Shown here: positions 10,201-17,884 of the stretch, one piece after another
How positions within the stretch are numbered: the stretch's first letter is position 1
Layout of the letters: each line of letters opens with the position of its first letter
Assembly (NCBI RefSeq): GCF_002261425.1
Contig: NZ_NEVJ01000003.1
Location: forward strand, 3,286,001 to 3,350,000
Source: Bordetella genomosp. 9
GTDB lineage: Bacteria > Pseudomonadota > Gammaproteobacteria > Burkholderiales > Burkholderiaceae_B
Length of the DNA stretch: 64,000 bases
Direction: 5' to 3'
Position numbers and translations under genes: made by a program
Notes under the pieces: generated by a model
What the model saw: the letters and a program-made list of their open reading frames with translations, nothing else
Databases searched by the model: none
What the model was told of the DNA's origin: nothing

Positions 10201-12444
10201 CTCGGTATCCACGGTCATCGTGGTGGCCGACACGTTGATCGCCGACCCGGCGCCGGACGCATAGAAGCCGATCTGGTCGGTGCCGCCGACGAAGCGCGGC
10301 ACCGCGCCCGCCGCGACGTTGACCGTGCCGCCGTTCTGGGCGAACACGCCGATGGCGCCCACGCCGCCCAGGTTGACCGCGCCGCTCACCGAGGCCACGC
10401 CCTGCGCGCCGTCCACCCAGACGCCGAAGTTGCGCGTGCCGCTGGCAGGGTCGGCATTGCCGTTGACGTTGATCGTGCCCGTCGATTCGGCGTTCGCCGC
10501 GATGCCCGGATCGGCGTTCACCATGACGCCGATGCCGTTGACGCCATTGACATTGATCGTGCCGGCATTGCGCACGATGGCGTTGGTGCCGGCGGCGCCG
10601 TTGTCGTCGGCGAGCATGCCGATGTTCGACAGCGGGACGCCGCCCGCCGCGCCGTTGATGTCGATCGTGCCGTTGTTCTGCAGGAGCGACGTGACCGGCG
10701 CAGTGGAAAACATGGCCACCGCGTTCTGCGCCTGCGAACCGATCACGATATGGCCGTCATTGATGGCGGTATCGCCCGTATCCATGATGCGTACGCCATA
10801 GGTCGGCCCGGCGATTTCCACATCCGCCACGGCGTCGGTGGTGGCGTACTGCGCGGCGCGGCCGATATACAGCGTGCCGCCGGCCGTGTTGGTGAAGGTG
10901 CTGCCGCCGCGGACATTCACACCCACCACGGTCGCCGTGTAGTCGGGATTCACGCCGATATTGATGGAGCCGTTGTTGGTGCCCGCCGCGCCGTTGGCCA
11001 GCCCGATGCCCGTGGTGGTATAGCCGTTGAAGCTCATGCCCGACACGTTGACCACGCCGTTGTTCACTACAGTGGTGCCCTGGCCCGAAGCCACGATGCC
11101 GGAGCCGGTGTAATAGAACAGGTCGTCGGTCGCGGTGCTGGCCTTGTCGCCGACCAGATACCCCGCGGATACCACGCCGTTGGCGGCGTTGATGAAGTGC
11201 GAACCGCTTTCGACTCGGGCCACCTGCTGGATGACATTGCCCGACAGGATGCCGTGGTTGGTGATCGTGGCGCCGTTGGTAGCCTTGACCGCGCCCGAGG
11301 CGCGCTCCATGTCCAGCTGCGCGCCGGCGGCGATGGTCGCGCTGCCGCGCGCGCCGTTGGCCAGGATGGCGTAGCGGTCGCCGTTGGGCACACGGGTCAG
11401 GTCGCCATCGGACGTGTTGGTCGTGTAGGTGACCGGCGTATCGACGGTGTTGAAGGCCTGTGCGAAAGCCGTGTCGTAGGCGTACTGCGAGGTGATGACG
11501 CCGTTTTTCAGCGCGTCGACCAGCACGTTGTTGTACGCCGCCAGTTCCGCGGCGTTGGTGACGGAATAGGTGGCGCCATTGAAATTCACCGTGCCGGCAT
11601 AGGTGGTCACGGGCACGTACACCGTCAGGCGGCCGTTGGCGTCCGGCGTGGGCAGGCCCGGATCGATGCCCATGTCGATGGCATTGCGCGATTGCCAGAC
11701 GACGCGGCTGTTGGCGTTGCCGCTGCCGTCGGCCGACGTCAGGTAGGTCTGCTTGGACACCATCAGGATGGCGTTGGACGATGGCGAGCCCGTCGGCGTG
11801 GCGCCCAGGTTCACGTTCAGGGTACCGCCGCTGTTTTCGACCCGGCCCAGCGAGGCCTTGTAGTACATGTCGCCGTTGACGTCCTCGAACTGGTTGACCG
11901 GCGTGGCCAGGTTCGACTGGTCGGCCAGGGACGCCGAGTCGAAGGTCCGGAACACGACGTTGGCGCCGGTGGCGGGATTGCGCGCGCTGATGGCGACGTT
12001 CTGCGGCCCGGTGACCAGCGCGCTGGAATCGAAGGTGCCGGAGACCACGTTGACCGTATTGGCGGGCACCGTGGTGTTGCCGTTGTAGCCGGTGCCGACC
12101 ACCGACGTGCCGCGCAACGTGACGGTCTGGCCGTGATTGACCACGGCTTCGCCGACGCCCTCGTTGCTGACCGGGGGGTTGTAGTCGGCGATGGTGCAAT
12201 GGCCGCCGACCGGCCCGGATTGATCCGCCGTGCCGGTCTTGCAGCTGGACGCCGCCGACAGGCCGGGCGTGAGCATGCCTGCCGCCAGCAGCGACAGGAA
12301 GGGAATGACGGCGCGCGCCGTCAATGCGCGGGTCGCGCGGCTGGAAGACGTCGACGCCGATTTGGCGTGTCCACGGGCGACTTCCGACGTGACGATGAAT
12401 TGCTGCCTGGCCGAGTTCCAGACCGTCTTATGGAACAGATTCAT
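7237..12444 (-). CDS. Autotransporter (type Va) with ESPR signal peptide and long beta-helical passenger
   Basis: A 1735-residue surface protein. Residues 1-30 match the extended signal peptide region seen in large autotransporters (MNLFHKTVWNSARQQFIV, then SEVARG); a hydrophobic core (VIPFLSLLAAGMLTPGLSA) follows, with cleavage expected near residue 65. The passenger (about 70-1400) is rich in Gly, Asn, Thr, Ala and Val with many short imperfect repeats of the type VNNGVI, INVNG and TVNNS, indicating a right-handed beta-helix. I see no RGD motif and no obvious protease triad. The last 310 or so residues form the outer-membrane barrel, ending in GQVGYRYSW with the terminal aromatic residue. 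It is monocistronic. Adhesin or immunomodulator are possible roles, but the ligand is unknown. Confidence 0.93.
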   Translation of the reverse strand: MNLFHKTVWNSARQQFIVTSEVARGHAKSASTSSSRATRALTARAVIPFLSLLAAGMLTPGLSAASSCKTGTADQSGPVGGHCTIADYNPPVSNEGVGEAVVNHGQTVTLRGTSVVGTGYNGNTTVPANTVNVVSGTFDSSALVTGPQNVAISARNPATGANVVFRTFDSASLADQSNLATPVNQFEDVNGDMYYKASLGRVENSGGTLNVNLGATPTGSPSSNAILMVSKQTYLTSADGSGNANSRVVWQSRNAIDMGIDPGLPTPDANGRLTVYVPVTTYAGTVNFNGATYSVTNAAELAAYNNVLVDALKNGVITSQYAYDTAFAQAFNTVDTPVTYTTNTSDGDLTRVPNGDRYAILANGARGSATIAAGAQLDMERASGAVKATNGATITNHGILSGNVIQQVARVESGSHFINAANGVVSAGYLVGDKASTATDDLFYYTGSGIVASGQGTTVVNNGVVNVSGMSFNGYTTTGIGLANGAAGTNNGSINIGVNPDYTATVVGVNVRGGSTFTNTAGGTLYIGRAAQYATTDAVADVEIAGPTYGVRIMDTGDTAINDGHIVIGSQAQNAVAMFSTAPVTSLLQNNGTIDINGAAGGVPLSNIGMLADDNGAAGTNAIVRNAGTINVNGVNGIGVMVNADPGIAANAESTGTINVNGNADPASGTRNFGVWVDGAQGVASVSGAVNLGGVGAIGVFAQNGGTVNVAAGAVPRFVGGTDQIGFYASGAGSAINVSATTMTVDTERSTLFRVGDGAAFTGGSTAGAFDITVAGKDARGVVATGKGTTLSTGNSTWRVSGAAGGAGGAVAIVNEGGAAGTIDAGTTIMLSNAGATAGIVDGQGHDITGAAAGDAVPTTLVNNAAIQSSSDGVVGFVARNQGTLVNNSTIAFTGRSSTGVVVGAQGTVQNNATIQVAHGDGALVQGANASLVNNGVIRADDGTAAVHLTGAGASVAFSGTGAILASGSADGILLDPSAVGGSVVGTAGSITVSGTGIALDNQAAGGVIALTDTSITTSGSGAAGISSSGANGDVVVNGGSIATTGAGAAGIHISSAGTLQLTNATVTTAGDLASGIMLDSGATAALMGGSILASGANAAALQVEGPAGAATANGTVMRSASGPGVLANAGGTVTLNNSTVQGGTAAIAVTDTAATGNVSNIVLNGGTFNAQAGNAIEVTGARADISVRPGTVITASTGTLLNLTNASVVNLDAQGVSLNGDLIADASSSGSVVLRNGTTLTGRIDPLAVSIDSSSVWNVTGSSETAALSNAGTIAYQAPVGDPTQAASYKTVTASSYSGNGGAIALNTYVAGDGAPSDRLVINGGTATGTTALRINNTGGGGARTTGDGINVVAVTNGGTTAPGAFSLAAPVQAGAHEYLLYRGGSASADDYFLRSTLGGPTSPSDPTPTGPVAYRPAVAGYALMPALNLDYGFAMLGRLHERVGDVYATEQNQKGNKDGFWGRIGGDGLNADSGRFSVNQHTFFMQFGKDWTLSQSEEGGSTHAGVTATLGVTDSDFKDGKRDLNATLSDKAGSATTQAQSLGGYYTKYWRDGSYWDSVAQVTHYRNKYDDVYGNSGNQNGVGIALSQEVGKPFALMPKLSIEPQAQLVYQYLKLDSFDDGISRVSGNSSNALRGRLGFRLFAPNLKTDDGAGSGTPYMTFDVLHDFIPARAVTVGDTSVRSSFGRTWGEVGFGINEAVGKGGQLYATIKLAKNLGGEERRGVFGQVGYRYSW

Positions 12445-12523
12445 TTTTACGGGCCTACCATGTCTCGTATGGTTGAGGACCTCCGCTTGGCGTAGTACGG
12501 CACAAGCGGAAGCGTTGGCCCAT

Positions 12524-12564
12524 GATTCGGTCGAATCGTCTCGTAACCAATTGACGATTCGGTC
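12524..12564. promoter_or_regulatory. Repeat cluster upstream of the autotransporter (operator candidate)
   Basis: In the 375-base gene-free gap 12445-12819 there is a direct repeat GATTCGGTC (12524-12532 and 12556-12564, 32-base period, about three helical turns) interleaved with an inverted repeat GAATCGTC / GACGATTC (12533-12540 and 12553-12560). It lies 80-120 bases upstream of the autotransporter ATG, a normal place for an activator or response-regulator site. The regulator is unknown. The remainder of the gap shows no ORF I would call, only the nested hairpin listed at 12705-12744. Confidence 0.45.
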
Positions 12565-12704
12565 TACGGCGTACAGGCGTCATGAAGGTGGCTGACCGAA
12601 GGCCGCCACGCCGTGGGTGTAGGGATGGATGAATGCCGCGGGGGGCGCCCCCTATGGCAACGCCGCCGCCACATGGCCGATTAAGCGGGTGGTCAAGGCA
12701 AACG

Positions 12705-12744
12705 GACTAGGACAAAGGCCATGCGGCCTACGTCCGTCCTAGTC
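12705..12744. repeat. Nested inverted repeat downstream of the GMC oxidoreductase gene
   Basis: An outer 9-bp inverted repeat (GACTAGGAC at 12705-12713, GTCCTAGTC at 12736-12744) encloses an inner hairpin AGGCC-ATGC-GGCCT (12716-12729). It lies about 75 bases past the GMC gene stop on the minus strand and 260 bases upstream of the autotransporter. It could be a transcript-end structure or a protein-binding palindrome. The word TCCTAGTC recurs at 20385, near another palindrome cluster. Confidence 0.5.
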
Positions 12745-12819
12745 AAACCGGTGGGAGGTCCTGCGATCGGCTTTGCGTCGCGCCCACGCCACGGCATGCC
12801 GCCCAGGCGGCCTTTGCCG

Positions 12820-14556
12820 CTACACCGCCGCCATCGCCGGCGATTCCTCGGCCGGGACGGACGATGCCAGCCGCGATGCGCGGCGGTCTTCCAGGATCAT
12901 CCGCGCGCCCTTCTCGGCGATCATGACGGTGGGCGAATTGGTATTGCCCGACGTGATCGTGGGCATGATGGACGCGTCGATGACCCGCAATCCGTCGATG
13001 CCGTGCACGCGCAGCCGCGCATCCACGACGGCATGCCGGTCCACGCCCATCCGGCAGGTGCCGACGGGGTGGAAGATCGTGGTGCCGATATCGCCGGCGG
13101 CGCGCGCCAGGTCCTCGTCGCTTTCCAGGTGCGGGCCGGGGCGGTATTCCTCGGGCTGGTAATCGGCCAGCGCGGGTTGCGCCACGATGCGGCGCGTCAG
13201 CCTTACGCTCTGCACCGCCACGCGACGGTCCTCGTCGGTGGACAGGTAGTTGCACAGGATCTGGGGATGATCCGCCGCGTCAGGCGTGGCGATGCGCACG
13301 TGGCCGCGGCTGGTGGGCCGCAGATTGCACACCGACGCGGTGAAGGCCGGAAAGGCATGCAGCGGCTCGCCGAATTTTTCCAGCGACAGCGGCTGCACGT
13401 GGTATTGCACGTTGGCGCGCGCATGCTCGGGCCCGGACCGCGCGAAGGCGCCCAGCTGCGACGGCGCCATGGTCAGCGGGCCCCGCTTCATGAACAGGTA
13501 CTGCAGCCCCATCATGCCCTTGCCCCACAGGGTGCCGGCGATGGCGTTCAGCGTCTTCGCGCCGGTGACCTTGTAGATCAGGCGCAGTTGCAGGTGGTCC
13601 TGCAGATTGCCGCCCACGCCGGGCAGATCGTGCAGCACCGGCACGCCGTGCGATTGCAGCCACGCGCCGGGCCCGATGCCGGACACCTGCAGCAGCTGCG
13701 CCGAGCCGATGGCGCCGGCGGACAGGATGACCTCCCCGCGCGCGCGTGCCAGCTGTTCGCCGCCCGTGGCGCCGCGAAAGCGCACACCGGCCGCGCGGCG
13801 GCCGTCGAACGCCAGGCGCGTGACGCGCGCGCCGGTGACGATGCGCAGGTTGCGCCGCTTGAGTATCGGCTTCAGGAACGCGCTGGAGGCATTCCAGCGC
13901 ACGCCGCGCCGCTGGTTGACGTCGAAGTAATCGCAGCCTTCGTTATCGCCGCGGTTGAAGTCGTCGATGGACGGAATGCCCGCCTGCGCGGCGGCCTGGC
14001 GGAAAGCGTCGAGCAGGCCCCAGGACAGGCGCTGGCGTTCCACCCGCCATTCGCCGCCCTTGCCGTGATAGGGCCCGTCATCGCCGTGATAGTCCTCGGT
14101 CTGCTTGAACACCGGCAACACGTCTTCCCAGCTCCAGCCGGGATTGCCGGCCGCGGCCCAGCCGTCGTAGTCCTGGCGCTGGCCGCGCATGTAGATCATC
14201 CCGTTGATGGACGAACTGCCGCCCAGCACACGCCCGCGCGGATAGCCCAGGTCGCGGCCGTTCAGGCCTGGGTCCGGCTGGGTGCGGTAGCACCAGTCGG
14301 TGCGCGGATTGCCGATGCAGTACAGATAGCCCACGGGTATGTGGATCCAGTGCCAGTTGTCCGGGCCGCCGGCCTCCAGCAGCAGGACCCGTACATCCGG
14401 ATCGGCGGACAGGCGGTTGGCCAGCAGGCAGCCGGCCGAGCCGGCGCCCACGATGATGTAGTCGAAGTCCAGGCCGTCGGCGCCGCCCGTGCGTGCCGTA
14501 TCGCCGATGCGCGCGGTCGCCCGAGCCGACACTCCTTCGCCTGTCGCCATCGCCAT
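12820..14556 (-). CDS. GMC family oxidoreductase (choline/alcohol dehydrogenase-like flavoprotein)
   Basis: FAD-dependent glucose-methanol-choline oxidoreductase, about 578 residues. The N-terminal dinucleotide-binding motif is [18 protein letters not shown], with LLLEAGG closing the Rossmann unit; GMC signature 1 appears as [19 protein letters not shown], and signature 2 near [16 protein letters not shown]. The catalytic C-terminus has HPVGTCRMG and SGNTNSP, giving the His and Asn active-site pair. I place the start at 14556 because a GGAG lies just upstream of that ATG; an in-frame ATG 12 bases earlier is possible. No signal peptide, so probably cytoplasmic or membrane-associated. It follows the DapA-family gene by about 120 bases and may be co-expressed. 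The alcohol substrate is not predictable. Confidence 0.92.
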   Translation of the reverse strand: MAMATGEGVSARATARIGDTARTGGADGLDFDYIIVGAGSAGCLLANRLSADPDVRVLLLEAGGPDNWHWIHIPVGYLYCIGNPRTDWCYRTQPDPGLNGRDLGYPRGRVLGGSSSINGMIYMRGQRQDYDGWAAAGNPGWSWEDVLPVFKQTEDYHGDDGPYHGKGGEWRVERQRLSWGLLDAFRQAAAQAGIPSIDDFNRGDNEGCDYFDVNQRRGVRWNASSAFLKPILKRRNLRIVTGARVTRLAFDGRRAAGVRFRGATGGEQLARARGEVILSAGAIGSAQLLQVSGIGPGAWLQSHGVPVLHDLPGVGGNLQDHLQLRLIYKVTGAKTLNAIAGTLWGKGMMGLQYLFMKRGPLTMAPSQLGAFARSGPEHARANVQYHVQPLSLEKFGEPLHAFPAFTASVCNLRPTSRGHVRIATPDAADHPQILCNYLSTDEDRRVAVQSVRLTRRIVAQPALADYQPEEYRPGPHLESDEDLARAAGDIGTTIFHPVGTCRMGVDRHAVVDARLRVHGIDGLRVIDASIMPTITSGNTNSPTVMIAEKGARMILEDRRASRLASSVPAEESPAMAAV

Positions 14557-14675
14557 GGCTGTCTCCATATTGCTTATCGGCCATGGCCCCCGCGCGTCGC
14601 GCGAGGACCAGGACGCTTGTTTTTCGCCGCCCCGCCGTCATGCCGGCAAACGGGGCGGTCCACTGGCGTTTTAGA

Positions 14676-15581
14676 TCACTTGCCTGCCGAGGGCAAGGCC
14701 GCGACGGCGGCCGCGAGCGCCGCGCGCAGTTCGGCGCCCGGCGCCGTCATGGGCGCGCGCGGCGTGTCCTCGCATCCATGCAGGGACGCCAGCACCGCCT
14801 TCAGCGGTCCGGGGTTGGGGTGCGCGTACAGCAGCCGGATCAGCGGCGCCAGCGCATGGAAGATGGCGCGCGCGTCCGCCCAGCGGCCCGCGTCGGCGGC
14901 ATCGAACATCGCCACGTACAGATCCGGCCTGACGTGCGCCGTCGCGATGATGGCGCCGGCTCCGCCCAACGCCAGGGTGGTCAGTGCCTGCAGGTCTTCG
15001 CCCGCCATGACGGCCAGGCGGCCATCGGCGATCAGGGCGATGGTCTTGTCCAGCGATCCGCCGCAGTCCTTGATGGCGACGATATTGGGATGCGCGGCCA
15101 GCGCCAGCAGCGTGGCGGTTTCCAGCGTCGCCCCGGTCCGGTAGGGAATGTCGTACAGCACCAGGGGCGCGCGCGCGGCGTCGGCCAGCGCTTCGAACCA
15201 TGTACGCAACCCGTCCTGCGCCGGCCTGACGTAGGCGGGCGCGGACGCCAGGACGCCCGCCAGCGGCCGCGCGGAGAATTCGCGGATGCGGTCGACGGCG
15301 TGGTTCAGATGGTTGCCGGACAGGCCCATCGCCACGGGCAGGCCGGCGGCTTCGTCCAGGATGGTGTCGAGCACCAGCAGCTGTTCGCGCGCGTCCAGCG
15401 CGGCGGCCTCGCCGGTGCTGCCGCAGGCCACCAGGCCGTGCACGCCGGCGGCGCGGTAATGACGCACCAGGCGGCGCAGCGCGGCCTGGTCGACTTCACC
15501 GTGCTTGAAAGGCGTGACCAGCGGGATCCAGATGCCGCGGAAAGTTGTGGAAGGTTCGTGGGCAGGGCTGGGGGTTTCCAT
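14676..15581 (-). CDS. DapA / N-acetylneuraminate lyase family aldolase
   Basis: A 301-residue class I aldolase or hydro-lyase of the dihydrodipicolinate synthase superfamily. Visible motifs: IWIPLVTPF near the N-terminus, GSTGEAAAL (residues 54-62) that binds the pyruvate carboxylate, YDIPYRTG with the catalytic Tyr, and IVAIKDCGG with the Schiff-base Lys. Because no lysine-biosynthesis gene is near and a GMC oxidoreductase follows, I read it as a catabolic paralogue (for example a keto-deoxy sugar acid aldolase or dehydratase) and not the housekeeping DapA. The upstream gap 15582-15916 holds the 15673-15702 palindrome, which could be its operator. Confidence 0.85.
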   Translation of the reverse strand: METPSPAHEPSTTFRGIWIPLVTPFKHGEVDQAALRRLVRHYRAAGVHGLVACGSTGEAAALDAREQLLVLDTILDEAAGLPVAMGLSGNHLNHAVDRIREFSARPLAGVLASAPAYVRPAQDGLRTWFEALADAARAPLVLYDIPYRTGATLETATLLALAAHPNIVAIKDCGGSLDKTIALIADGRLAVMAGEDLQALTTLALGGAGAIIATAHVRPDLYVAMFDAADAGRWADARAIFHALAPLIRLLYAHPNPGPLKAVLASLHGCEDTPRAPMTAPGAELRAALAAAVAALPSAGK

Positions 15582-15672
15582 ATCGACTCCAATGAACGAC
15601 CGTGGGCGGTCCGCTGGAAGCGCGCCGGATACGTATGGATCGGTATGGAGTGAAGTAGGCCTCCGCCCTGCC

Positions 15673-15702
15673 GCTGTTCCGTCGCTCTTCTGACGGAACA
15701 GC
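15673..15702. promoter_or_regulatory. 11-bp palindrome upstream of the DapA-family gene
   Basis: Perfect inverted repeat GCTGTTCCGTC / GACGGAACAGC (15673-15683 and 15692-15702) with an 8-base spacer, about 90 bases upstream of the aldolase start. The spacing and symmetry suit a dimeric repressor, but a T-run at 15724-15731 also allows a terminator reading on the plus strand. No regulator gene adjoins. Confidence 0.4.
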
Positions 15703-15733
15703 TGCTCCGGTCAGGTGAGCGGCTGTTTTTTGA

Positions 15734-15777
15734 CGCCGGGCCGTCCCAAGTCAAAAAGCCCCCTCGGGGGGCAGCAA
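15734..15777 (+). repeat. GC-rich intergenic repeat element, copy 1
   Basis: Reads CGCCGGGCCGTCCCAAG, then a short AT-rich segment, then GCCCCCTCGGGGGGC and GCAGCAA. The same framework (CGCCGGGCCGCCCCAAG ... CCCCC-GGGG ... GCAGCGA) occurs inverted at 28012-28064, so this is a dispersed palindromic element and not unique sequence. It lies inside the 335-base gene-free stretch 15582-15916, which otherwise holds the palindrome at 15673-15702, a small GCCGG-TTTCA-CCGGC hairpin near 15778 and no credible ORF. Confidence 0.6.
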
Positions 15778-15916
15778 GCCGGTTTCACCGGCGCGGCGTG
15801 GGGGCATTTCCCGGCTTTGGCGATGTGCGCGCGGGCTTGCGCCATGCCAGGAGCATGGGCAGTAGTGTGCGGGATAGGGAAGGCGCGCGTAGCCATGAGC
15901 GGGATCATACCCTGCC

Positions 15917-16405
15917 TTATGCCCGCAGGCTGTCCAGGAATACCTGGCACAGCGCCTCCATGCCGACGCGATCCTCGTCGTCGAAACGACCAGGCACCGG
16001 GCTGTCGACGTCCCACACGCCGATCAGCTGGCCATCCCGCACCAGCGGCACGACGATTTCCGATCGGGATGCCGCGTCGCAGGCGATGTGGCCGGGAAAG
16101 GCATGCACGTCCGGCACGACCTGGGTGCGCCGCTGGCTCGCGGCCGCGCCGCAGACGCCGCGGTCCAGCGCGATCCGCACGCAGGCGGGCTTGCCCTGGA
16201 ATGGCCCGACCACCAGTTCCTTGCCGTCGTAGAAATAGAAGCCCGCCCAGTTCAGCTCCGACAGCGACTGGTAGACCAGCGCGGAGAAATTGGCGGCGTT
16301 GGCGATACGGTCGTACTCGCCGGCCAACAGCCCGCGCGCCTGGTCGACCAGTTCGGCATAGTGTTCGGACTTGCTGGCGGCGGTGGATGGCGCGGCGGTA
16401 AACAT
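15917..16405 (-). CDS. msrC: Free methionine-(R)-sulfoxide reductase (GAF domain)
   Basis: A 162-residue single GAF-domain protein reducing free methionine-R-sulfoxide with thioredoxin. Three cysteines, Cys75, Cys85 and Cys109, have spacings of 10 and 24 residues, identical to the spacing of the three redox cysteines described for the E. coli enzyme (84, 94, 118). Flanking motifs are NWAGFYFYD, GPFQGKPAC, GVCGAAA, IACDAASRSEIVVPL and GVWDVDSP. The ATG at 16405 gives the family-typical length; longer frames run into non-conserved Arg-rich sequence. It is divergent from the aminotransferase gene. Cytosolic, oxidative-stress repair. Confidence 0.92.
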   Translation of the reverse strand: MFTAAPSTAASKSEHYAELVDQARGLLAGEYDRIANAANFSALVYQSLSELNWAGFYFYDGKELVVGPFQGKPACVRIALDRGVCGAAASQRRTQVVPDVHAFPGHIACDAASRSEIVVPLVRDGQLIGVWDVDSPVPGRFDDEDRVGMEALCQVFLDSLRA

Positions 16406-16668
16406 GGCGTTGGCTCCGGGATCGCCCCCCGCGTCGCCCCTTGAAAACGGGGACACTGCCGGGACGTGCGCATTTGGGCACAATCCACGGACGCGGGCCG
16501 GGCATCCTCGCAAAAAGTGGGAGAATACCGCTTTGCCGTCCCTCTTACCCGCCGCCTGATCCCCCGTCCTGGTTTTGCGCCCGGATGCCGTTCCGGCCCG
16601 GGCCCGGCTCGGCCTTCGCGCGGCCCATCCGTCGGCCGCTTTCCACCCGTTCTTTGATGCCACCTTCC

Positions 16669-17874
16669 ATGGACAAGCCTTTCGAACCCGAATGCACCTT
16701 TTCTGAACGCGCCCTGCAGCTGACCAGTTCGGCCATCCGCGAGATCCTCAAAGTCACCGAGCGGCCGGACGTCATCTCTTTCGCGGGCGGCCTGCCGGCC
16801 CCCAGCGGCTTCCCGGTGGAAGTCGTACGCGAAGCGTTCGACAAGGTACTGGTTTCGAATGGCCGCTCCGCGCTGCAGTACGGCCCGACCGAAGGCTACA
16901 GCCCCTTGCGGGCCTGGGTCGCCGACGACCTGAACCGCAACGGCGCGCACGTCACGCCCGAGCAGATCCTGATCGTCTCCGGCTCGCAGCAGGCGCTGGA
17001 CCTGCTGGGCAAGGTGCTGATCGACAAGGACAGCAAGGTCATGGTGGAAACGCCCAGCTACCTGGGCGCGCTGCAATCCTTCAGCCTGTACCAGCCGCGC
17101 TACGAATCCGTGGCTTCGGACGAAGGCGGCCTGATTCCCGAAGCGCTGACGCCGGCGACCGCCCGCGGCGCGCGTTTCCTGTACGCCTTGCCGAACTTCC
17201 AGAACCCCACCGGCCGCACGCTGACGCGCCATCGCCGCGAAGCCCTGGTGCAGCAGGCCGCCCGCCTGAACCTGCCGGTGGTGGAAGACGATCCCTACGG
17301 CGAACTGCGCTACGCCGGCGAACATCAGCCCAGCCTGCTGTCGCTGGGCGGCGAAGCCGGCGCCCATGTCATCCGCATGGGCTCGTTTTCCAAGGTGCTG
17401 GCGCCCGGCCTGCGCCTGGGCTACATCGCGGCGTCGCGCGCGCTGATCGACAAGATGGTGCAGGCCAAGCAGGCCACCGACCTGCACACGTCCACGCTGA
17501 CGCAGATGGCGGTGTACGAAATCGTCAAGGACGGCTTCCTGGCCAAGCACCTGCCCACCGTGCGCGAACTCTATCGCCAGCAGTGCGGCTACATGCTGGA
17601 CGCCCTGCAGCAGGAATTCCCCGCCGCGGCGACCTGGACCCGTCCGGAAGGCGGCATGTTCATCTGGGTCACGCTGCCCGAAGGCATCGACACGGCGCAA
17701 TTGCTGCAACAGGCCATCGCCGAAAAAGTCGCCTTCGTGCCCGGCCAGCCCTTCTATGCCAACACGCCGTCGCCGCGCAATACGCTGCGGCTCAGCTTCG
17801 TCACCGTGCCGGAAGAGAAAATCCGCAGCGGCATGGCCACGCTGGGCCGCCTGATCAAGGCGCAATTGGGCTGA
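16669..17874 (+). CDS. PLP-dependent aminotransferase, fold-type I (2-aminoadipate / aromatic type)
   Basis: Roughly 401 residues, closest in architecture to stand-alone AAT-I enzymes such as LysN or the MocR-like aminotransferase domain. Motifs: SFAGGLPAPSGFP near the N-terminus (substrate Gly loop), GSQQALDLLGKV, NFQNPTGRT, VVEDDPYGELRY with the PLP-binding Asp, and GSFSKVLAPGLRLGY with the Schiff-base Lys. The Arg of LRLSFVTV near the C-terminus would bind the substrate carboxylate. An alternative ATG 12 bases upstream (16657) is equally possible; neither has a clear ribosome-binding site. The ubiA gene starts 10 bases after the stop, so the pair may be co-transcribed. Substrate range is unknown. 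Confidence 0.9.
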   Translation: MDKPFEPECTFSERALQLTSSAIREILKVTERPDVISFAGGLPAPSGFPVEVVREAFDKVLVSNGRSALQYGPTEGYSPLRAWVADDLNRNGAHVTPEQILIVSGSQQALDLLGKVLIDKDSKVMVETPSYLGALQSFSLYQPRYESVASDEGGLIPEALTPATARGARFLYALPNFQNPTGRTLTRHRREALVQQAARLNLPVVEDDPYGELRYAGEHQPSLLSLGGEAGAHVIRMGSFSKVLAPGLRLGYIAASRALIDKMVQAKQATDLHTSTLTQMAVYEIVKDGFLAKHLPTVRELYRQQCGYMLDALQQEFPAAATWTRPEGGMFIWVTLPEGIDTAQLLQQAIAEKVAFVPGQPFYANTPSPRNTLRLSFVTVPEEKIRSGMATLGRLIKAQLG

Positions 17875-17884
17875 GGCCGGCGGC

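Noticed and set aside
6838..12495. 1885-codon plus-strand open frame opposite the autotransporter
   Set aside because: Composition is Arg/Ala/Gly/His-rich with no domain; it is a GC-driven antisense shadow of a gene with clear signal peptide and barrel.
14676..15581. Housekeeping dapA
   Set aside because: No lysine or peptidoglycan genes nearby and pairing with a GMC oxidoreductase favours a catabolic paralogue.
15917..16405. GAF-domain signalling protein
   Set aside because: Three cysteines with the exact spacing of free methionine-R-sulfoxide reductase identify the enzyme.
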